From contig NZ_CP141179.1 in NCBI RefSeq assembly GCF_035599575.1, forward strand, positions 3,571,001 through 3,635,000: 64,000 nucleotides of DNA, written 5' to 3'. The notes beneath the pieces were generated by a model that searched no databases, was not told the DNA's origin, and saw only the letters and a list, made by a program, of their open reading frames with translations. This stretch comes from Roseovarius sp. Pro17 (GTDB lineage Bacteria > Pseudomonadota > Alphaproteobacteria > Rhodobacterales > Rhodobacteraceae). Each line of letters opens with the position of its first letter. Position 1 is the first letter of the stretch. Both the position numbers and the translations under genes were made by a program. Below are positions 59,281 to 64,000 of the stretch, piece by piece.

Positions 59281-59616
59281 TCAGCTGTCGTCGTCGTCTG
59301 CTGCGACGTCGGCGATCTCGTCCAACGACACATCATCATCGTCGTCGTCATCCTCGAGCACATCATCGCCCAGATTGACGTCGGCATCATCTTCGTCGTC
59401 ATCGTCGTCCAGCACCGCACTGTCTTCGGTGTTGGCCTCTTTCATCTTCTTGGTCTCGGCATCTTCAGCGTCGGCCTTGATCGACCGGCTCTTGCCGGTG
59501 TTCAGCTCGACGACCTCACCCGTGTACGGGCTGATGATCGGATCCTTGTTCAGGTCGTAAAAGCGCTGTTCGGTCGTCGGGCACAGCCGCTTGACGCCCC
59601 ATTCTGCCTTAGGCAT
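59281..59616 (-). CDS. FYDLN-type acidic-tail protein (TIGR02300 family)
   Basis: This 111-aa protein is of a mainly alphaproteobacterial family. The N-terminus reads MPKAEWGVKRLCPTTEQRFYDLNKDPIISPYTGE, with the diagnostic FYDLN. The C-terminal half is extremely acidic, with runs of Asp (DDDDDEDD, EDDDDDDD) encoded by GAC/GAT repeats. ATG 59616 removes a non-conserved leader present in a longer frame. Its role is unknown; it could bind a basic protein or metal. Confidence 0.9.
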   Translation of the reverse strand: MPKAEWGVKRLCPTTEQRFYDLNKDPIISPYTGEVVELNTGKSRSIKADAEDAETKKMKEANTEDSAVLDDDDDEDDADVNLGDDVLEDDDDDDDVSLDEIADVAADDDDS

Positions 59617-59726
59617 GTACGTCCCTTTCAAATATGGTGTCTTGCATGCGATCTGCGCCACCTGCCATAACAGGGCAAAGGTGTCAAAGCCTTTAAGACA
59701 AAGCACCCGCAGCGACAGTCAGGCAT

Positions 59727-60407
59727 ATGGGCGATCATTTCCTTTCCGGCAACCCCCCGATTGCACTGACACTGCGCCGCTCGGCGCGGGCGCGGCGCAT
59801 ATCCTTGCGCGTCAGCGCGCTGGATGGACGCGTCACTCTGACATTGCCAAAGGGCCTGCCCGAGCGCGAGGCGCTGGATTTCGCCCGCTCTAAACAGGAC
59901 TGGCTGCAAGGGCATCTGGCCGATCGCGTGCCCGAGGTGATCGTTGCGCCCGGCGCCGACATCCCGGTCGAGGGGCGGATGCTGCGGCTGGAGGCAGGCA
60001 CCGGGCGGCGCGTGTTCCCGTCAGGCGACACACTGCTGGTGCCGGGCGGCCAGCCTGCCCGCCTGCAAGCCTGGCTTAGGACGCTCGCCCGTGAACGGCT
60101 GGTGGCGGCGTCTGATCGCTACGCTGCGGCGTTAGGCCGCCCCTATGGCCGCATTACCCTGCGCGATACGCGGTCCCGCTGGGGGTCTTGTTCGTCCTCG
60201 GCGGGCCTCAGTTATTCGTGGCGGCTGATCATGGCTCCACCGGATGTGCTGGACTATGTCGCAGCGCATGAGGTCGCACATCTGGAGCAAATGAACCACT
60301 CGCCCGCCTTCTGGGCATTGGTTGCGGCGTTGATGCCGGACTATCAGACGCATCGAAAATGGCTGCGCCAGAACGGCACTGGCCTGCATCGTTATAGGTT
60401 TGATTGA
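59727..60407 (+). CDS. YgjP-like zinc metallohydrolase
   Basis: This 226-aa protein of the M48/SprT-like DUF45 family has the zinc motif HEVAHLEQMNHSPAFW (HExxH plus a third His region). TLRDTRSRWGSCSSSAGLSYSWRLI is the conserved block before it. The N-terminus contains LRRSARARRISLRVS, typical of YgjP. Described activities include nucleotide pyrophosphatase or peptidase, but the function is not settled. It is followed at about 30 bp by a GntR gene on the same strand. Confidence 0.88.
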   Translation: MGDHFLSGNPPIALTLRRSARARRISLRVSALDGRVTLTLPKGLPEREALDFARSKQDWLQGHLADRVPEVIVAPGADIPVEGRMLRLEAGTGRRVFPSGDTLLVPGGQPARLQAWLRTLARERLVAASDRYAAALGRPYGRITLRDTRSRWGSCSSSAGLSYSWRLIMAPPDVLDYVAAHEVAHLEQMNHSPAFWALVAALMPDYQTHRKWLRQNGTGLHRYRFD

Positions 60408-60438
60408 CGCGGCGCGCATTTGTGATCACAACGATGTC

Positions 60439-61086
60439 ATGTTGATGAATCCTCGCCCAGATCCGGCGCCTGCCGCCCATGACCGCGTATACCGCGGCCT
60501 GCGTTCGCGCATCATGTATGGCCAGATTCCGCCGGGTCAGTCGCTGACTCTGCGCGGCATCGGGCGCGAGTTCGACGTGTCGATGACCCCAGCGCGCGAG
60601 GCGCTGCGCAGGCTGGTGGCCGAGGGCGCACTGACGCTGAGCAATTCGGGACGCGTCTCGACGCCAGAGCTGAACAATGACCGGATTGAGGAGCTGGCCG
60701 CGCTGCGCTCCCTGCTGGAGGTCGAGCTGGCCAGCCGCGCCCTGCCGCGCGCGCATATCGCACTGATTGACCGGCTGACCACGATCAACCAAGCCATCGC
60801 CGAGGATATCGCGCGCCACGACGCCGTCGCCTATATTCGCCGCAATCTGGAGTTTCACCGCACGCTGTATCTGCGCGCGCAGGCCCCTGCGATGCTGGCC
60901 ATGGCCGAAACGGTGTGGCTGCAAATGGGCCCGACAATGCGCAAACTATACGGGCGGCTGCGTCAAAAGGAACCGCCACCCTATCACCGCCTCATCATCG
61001 GTGCGCTCAAGGCGGGGGACGAGCCTGCCTTGCGCCTCGCTGTACGCTCGGACGTGACGCAGGGCCTCAGGATGCTAGCGACCTAA
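60439..61086 (+). CDS. GntR-family regulator (FCD subgroup)
   Basis: This 215-aa regulator has an N-terminal winged helix (VYRGLRSRIMYGQIPPGQSLTLRGIGREFDVSMTPAREALRRLV) and an FCD domain (ELAALRSLLEVELASRALPRA, YIRRNLEFHRTLYLRAQAP). The start is uncertain: ATG 60439 and 60445 are both plausible, without a strong ribosome-binding site; an earlier TTG overlaps the metallohydrolase gene. Its target is unknown, since the nearest genes are housekeeping. Confidence 0.88.
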   Translation: MLMNPRPDPAPAAHDRVYRGLRSRIMYGQIPPGQSLTLRGIGREFDVSMTPAREALRRLVAEGALTLSNSGRVSTPELNNDRIEELAALRSLLEVELASRALPRAHIALIDRLTTINQAIAEDIARHDAVAYIRRNLEFHRTLYLRAQAPAMLAMAETVWLQMGPTMRKLYGRLRQKEPPPYHRLIIGALKAGDEPALRLAVRSDVTQGLRMLAT

Positions 61087-61095
61087 AGCGTCATC

Positions 61096-62058
61096 TCACG
61101 CAGCGAGGCCCTTGCTGCCCATGTTCAGGAATTTTTGACGCCGGTCGGTGATCAGCGCCTTGGGGCTCTTGCCGTCCAGATCCTTTAGCATCTCGCCCAG
61201 CGCGGTGCCGACATTGGCCATCGACGTTTTCGGATCGCGGTGCGCGCCGCCCATCGGTTCATCGATGATGCGGTCGGTAATGCCCAGCTTGATCAGGTCT
61301 TGCGCGGTCAAGCGTAGCGCCTCGGCGGCTTCGCGCATTTTCTCGGAGTCTTTCCAAAGGATCGACGCGCAGCCTTCGGGGGAGATTACCGAATAAACCG
61401 AGTGCTGAAGCATCGCCACGCGGTTCGCGCTGGCAAAGGCGACAGCGCCGCCCGATCCACCCTCACCGATCACGACACTGACCAGCGGCACGCCGATTTG
61501 CAGGCATTTCTCGGTCGAGCGGGCGATTGCCTCGGATTGGCCGCGCTCTTCGGCACCCTTGCCGGGGTAGGCGCCGGGTGTGTCGATCAGCGTGATCACC
61601 GGCAGGCTGAATTTATCGGCCATGTCCATCAGGCGGATCGCCTTGCGATAACCTTCGGGGCGGGCCATGCCAAAATTACGCTCGATCCGGGACTTGGTGT
61701 CGTTGCCCTTTTCATGGCCGATCACCATGACAGGACGGTCATCCAGCCGCGCAAGGCCCCCCATGACGGCGTGATCGTCGGCAAAGTTCCGATCGCCAGC
61801 CAGCGGTGTGTATTCGGTAAACAGCGCCTGAATGTAGTCCCGGCAATGGGGCCGTTCAGGGTGGCGCGCGACCTGACATTTACGCCAGGGCGTTAGATCC
61901 CTGTAGAGATCGCGCAGCATGATCGCCGCCTTCTTGTCCAGCGCGGCTGCCTCTTCTTCGACATCCACACCTTCACCGGCGCGGGCCATCGCACGCAACT
62001 CTTCGGCCTTGCCTTCGATCTCGGCGAGGGGTTTTTCAAAATCGAGGTAGTGAGTCAT
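61096..62058 (-). CDS. accA: Acetyl-CoA carboxylase carboxyltransferase subunit alpha
   Basis: This 320-aa AccA is the alpha subunit of the carboxyltransferase that makes malonyl-CoA. It starts [17 protein letters not shown] at ATG 62058 and shows the family blocks [72 protein letters not shown] and the oxyanion loop [10 protein letters not shown]. The longer in-frame start lies inside a GC-rich upstream frame without conservation. It is probably transcribed alone; accD is elsewhere. Confidence 0.97.
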   Translation of the reverse strand: MTHYLDFEKPLAEIEGKAEELRAMARAGEGVDVEEEAAALDKKAAIMLRDLYRDLTPWRKCQVARHPERPHCRDYIQALFTEYTPLAGDRNFADDHAVMGGLARLDDRPVMVIGHEKGNDTKSRIERNFGMARPEGYRKAIRLMDMADKFSLPVITLIDTPGAYPGKGAEERGQSEAIARSTEKCLQIGVPLVSVVIGEGGSGGAVAFASANRVAMLQHSVYSVISPEGCASILWKDSEKMREAAEALRLTAQDLIKLGITDRIIDEPMGGAHRDPKTSMANVGTALGEMLKDLDGKSPKALITDRRQKFLNMGSKGLAA

Positions 62059-62114
62059 GAACACGCTCCGGTTTGGTGCCTGCGTTATATGGCCGGGCAG
62101 CGTTTGAAATGCAA

Positions 62115-62747
62115 TCAATTCGCAAGGCCCAATGCTACGCGCAGGGCCAATTCGGGCGACGCCAACACCGGGGTGACGAGACCGTTCAGTAGCGGTGCAG
62201 CCCCTGCCATCGACGCCTGCGCCAAAACGATGCAAGCGGCATCCGGAACAGATTCGATATTCTCGCGAATCGCGGCCGCGACGACGGCATGAAACGGCCC
62301 CACCTGCCCTGCCTCAAACAGCGGCCAGAATTCGGCCAGTGACAGCGCGTGCACCTTGGCCTTGTGTCTCTGCGCCTCTAGCGCGGCATCCAGCAGCGCT
62401 GCAGAGGGCTCAAGCGTACTATCAAGGCAATAGGCCATGACGATGTCACCCCCCGCCTGCGCCGCAATGCGCGCCGCTTCCTGCATCATCGGCGCATCGA
62501 CCCGGATTGCGCCAAGGTCGCCCGCAACCGGCCCCAACGTCGTGCAGGTGCATAGAACCGCGCCGGGCGCGCTGTCGACCGCCTCAGCAATCTCGGCCTG
62601 CAAACGCGCGTCGATACCGCCCTGCGCGCGGGCCAGCCAATCGGGCCGCACGATGTGGTTCAACCTGGCCTCGGGCGCAATGTCCGCCTTTAGCGCATCA
62701 AAGGTAGCACGATGAGCTTCACTAGTGTGCAGTAGCGTCAAAATCAT
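62115..62747 (-). CDS. Asp/Glu racemase-superfamily protein lacking the second Cys
   Basis: This 210-aa protein starts [36 protein letters not shown] (about residues 61-74) aligns with the first catalytic Cys region of the Asp/Glu/hydantoin racemase fold. The second Cys region reads [14 protein letters not shown], where the usual Cys is Gln and the only Cys sits four residues earlier. A standard two-base racemase mechanism is therefore unlikely; a decarboxylase- or isomerase-like variant is possible. Its start lies 26 bp inside the lysE-like gene, so the two are coupled. Confidence 0.72.
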   Translation of the reverse strand: MILTLLHTSEAHRATFDALKADIAPEARLNHIVRPDWLARAQGGIDARLQAEIAEAVDSAPGAVLCTCTTLGPVAGDLGAIRVDAPMMQEAARIAAQAGGDIVMAYCLDSTLEPSAALLDAALEAQRHKAKVHALSLAEFWPLFEAGQVGPFHAVVAAAIRENIESVPDAACIVLAQASMAGAAPLLNGLVTPVLASPELALRVALGLAN

Positions 62748-63378
62748 TCGATATTTCCGTGGCAGCCGGTTTGTCGTTGGACGCCCATAACACGGGGATA
62801 AGTGTCGCGACCAGCAGCGCCGCCATGGTCCAGTTAAACATACGCAGCCGTATGGGCGTGTCGAGGAATCGGCGCATCTGTTGGCCCAGCGCGACCCAAC
62901 TGGTCGTGCTGATGATGGACACTGCGCAATAGGCCCCCGCGACCCACAGGATCGCCGTCGGCTCGCGCCCGCCCGCATAGAGCGTGATGGCCGACAGCGC
63001 CATGAACCACGCCTTGGGATTGACCCACTGGAACGCAGCGGCCTGAAGAAAGGTCAGCGGCGTGCCCGTCTCTTCGGCCATGCTCTGCGCAGGTGGGGCG
63101 GCATTGCCGATCTTCCACGCGAGAAACAGCAGGTAAGCGACGCTCAACACCGTCAGCACCGTCTGAACGATGGGAAACGCTTCGAACACCCGGATGATGC
63201 CAATACCGACCAGAGTGACGAGGATGGGCATTCCCAGACCGACCCCGAACATATGCGGCACTGTCCGGCGAAAGCCGAAATTGGCACCCGACGCCATCAA
63301 CATGAGGTTGTTTGGGCCGGGCGTGATCACGCCGACAAAACAAAAGGCCACGAGGGCTGTGAGGATTTCAAATGTCAT
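62722..63378 (-). CDS. LysE-family amino acid exporter
   Basis: This 218-aa protein has about six transmembrane helices. The N-terminal GVITPGPNNLMLMASGANFGFRRTVPHMFGVGLG signature (about 17-50) and FQWVNPKAWFMALSAI (about 116-131) identify the LysE/RhtB superfamily of amino-acid exporters. ATG 63378 is the first Met before the signature. It is divergent from an Lrp/AsnC regulator gene with an 81-bp shared promoter, the typical arrangement for such exporters, and precedes the racemase-like gene. Confidence 0.92.
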   Translation of the reverse strand: MTFEILTALVAFCFVGVITPGPNNLMLMASGANFGFRRTVPHMFGVGLGMPILVTLVGIGIIRVFEAFPIVQTVLTVLSVAYLLFLAWKIGNAAPPAQSMAEETGTPLTFLQAAAFQWVNPKAWFMALSAITLYAGGREPTAILWVAGAYCAVSIISTTSWVALGQQMRRFLDTPIRLRMFNWTMAALLVATLIPVLWASNDKPAATEISNDFDATAH

Positions 63379-63459
63379 TCGTGCAATATTGTGCAGTTTA
63401 GCCGCAATGAAGTTGCGTTTCTTTGCGCTGATAGAATTTCTGTGCAACTACTCATCATT

Positions 63460-63903
63460 ATGGATCAGATAACCGACCGCATATTGCAAGAGCTTTCCCG
63501 CAACGGTCGCATCAGCAACATTGAGTTGGCCGATCGCTGCGGCCTGTCGCCCAGCGCCTGCCTGCGCCGCGTGCAGGATCTGGAGCGGCGCGGAATCATC
63601 GCAGGCTATCGCGCGGTCCTGAACCGAAGCGCGATGGGCGTCGGCTTTGTCGCCTATGCCGCGGTGGGCCTGAACAGCCACACCAAGGCCAGCCAAGAGG
63701 CGTTTGAACGCGCGATGGCGCGCGCGCCCGAAGTTGTCGAATGTCACAGCATCACCGGCTCGGTCGAGTATCTTCTGCGCATCGAGGTCTTGGACCTGCC
63801 TAGCTACAAGGCGTTTCACACTGATGTCATGGGCGTGCTGCCACAGGTGAACGCCATCACCTCCTATGTCGTCATGGGCTCGCCTAAGGATGCGCGCGCC
63901 TGA
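63460..63903 (+). CDS. Lrp/AsnC-family transcriptional regulator
   Basis: This 147-aa regulator has an N-terminal HTH (ILQELSRNGRISNIELADRCGLSPSACLRRVQDLERRGII) and a C-terminal RAM ligand-binding domain (VVECHSITGSVEYLLRIEVLDLPSYKAFHTDVMGVLP). ATG 63460 gives normal length; a long upstream in-frame extension is antisense to lysE-like and is not real. It probably activates the divergent exporter when an amino acid accumulates. The gap contains CAATATTG within GTGCAATATTGTGCA, a possible Lrp site. Confidence 0.93.
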   Translation: MDQITDRILQELSRNGRISNIELADRCGLSPSACLRRVQDLERRGIIAGYRAVLNRSAMGVGFVAYAAVGLNSHTKASQEAFERAMARAPEVVECHSITGSVEYLLRIEVLDLPSYKAFHTDVMGVLPQVNAITSYVVMGSPKDARA

Positions 63904-63943
63904 ACGCTTTTAACCCACGTCAGCGCAAGGTATTGCGGAGCCT

Positions 63944-64000
63944 ATGACAACACTGCCCGACATCTACGCCGCCAAGATCAAATCCGGTGAACTGGCTACC
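63944..64000 (+). CDS. N-terminal fragment, probable ZapE/AFG1-type ATPase
   Basis: Only 19 codons are present at the window edge: MTTLPDIYAAKIKSGELAT. This opening resembles ZapE (AFG1-like P-loop ATPase that affects Z-ring stability), whose members often begin MTxLPxxYAxxVxxGxL, but nothing more can be verified here. It follows the lrp gene by 40 bp. Confidence 0.4.
   Translation, partial: MTTLPDIYAAKIKSGELAT

Noticed and set aside
1..64000. CRISPR arrays
   Set aside because: No regularly spaced identical direct repeats were seen anywhere in the window and there are no cas genes.

Overview
The window looks like a chromosomal segment of a GC-rich alphaproteobacterium, most likely a Rhodobacterales (Roseobacter-type) species. 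The signs are strong GC bias at third codon positions, an alphaproteobacterial FYDLN-type protein, the cobA/cobK, cimA, uvrB and accA housekeeping genes, and many solute-transport and GntR/Lrp-regulated catabolic operons. Most coding DNA is packed in operons whose genes overlap by 4 bp (ATGA, GTGA or TTGA junctions), and I used these junctions to choose many of the starts.

Layout. 1-10.9 kb is core metabolism: citramalate synthase, a squalene/phytoene-synthase-like protein, cobA, an MFS carrier, a minus-strand cobK/alkA-like/esterase operon, small proteins, uvrB and an unknown protein. A tRNA-Thr(TGT) gene at 11011-11086 is the insertion site of an 11.6-kb integrated island (11071-22710). The island is bounded by a 17-bp repeat of the tRNA 3' end, with a P4-type tyrosine integrase at its far end. 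Its cargo is a convergent type II restriction-modification pair, a serine resolvase with candidate binding sites, small secreted, membrane and zinc-ribbon proteins, a SRAP abasic-site protein, and an AlpA-like regulator coupled to a divergent reverse transcriptase with HADN in place of YADD. A recurring near-palindrome, consensus TGAACTYRAGTKCA, lies at every boundary between these modules. A decayed IS3-type transposase follows the island.

23.4-31.8 kb is a copper-centred export cluster: a Tat-exported multicopper oxidase with long extra segments, a degenerate SCO-like protein, a large secreted protein of unknown family, a genuine SCO1 copper chaperone, and a cytochrome c fused to a substrate-binding-like domain. 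31.8-38.2 kb (minus strand) is a compact operon of a Tat/lipoprotein amidohydrolase and three exported proteases from three different clans. 38.5-44.0 kb is a phosphonate-type ABC transporter (phnD, phnC, two phnE) with an iron-dependent alcohol dehydrogenase and a divergent LysR regulator. 44.0-46.6 kb is a phospholipid cluster (plsC, cdsA, small membrane protein, variant CDP-alcohol phosphatidyltransferase).

46.7-59.0 kb is one catabolic unit: a dipeptide-type ABC importer, an FCD-type GntR regulator with a perfect 17-bp operator, and a five-gene plus-strand operon (HDAC-like deacetylase, TPP enzyme, M20 hydrolase, hydroxylysine-kinase-like phosphotransferase, AGXT2L-like PLP enzyme). It probably imports an N-acylated or peptide-bound amino compound, deacylates it, phosphorylates its hydroxyl and eliminates phosphate. 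The last 5 kb has tRNA-Ala(GGC), an FYDLN protein, a YgjP-like metallohydrolase, a GntR regulator, accA, a racemase-like protein, a LysE exporter with divergent Lrp regulator, and the first codons of a probable zapE.
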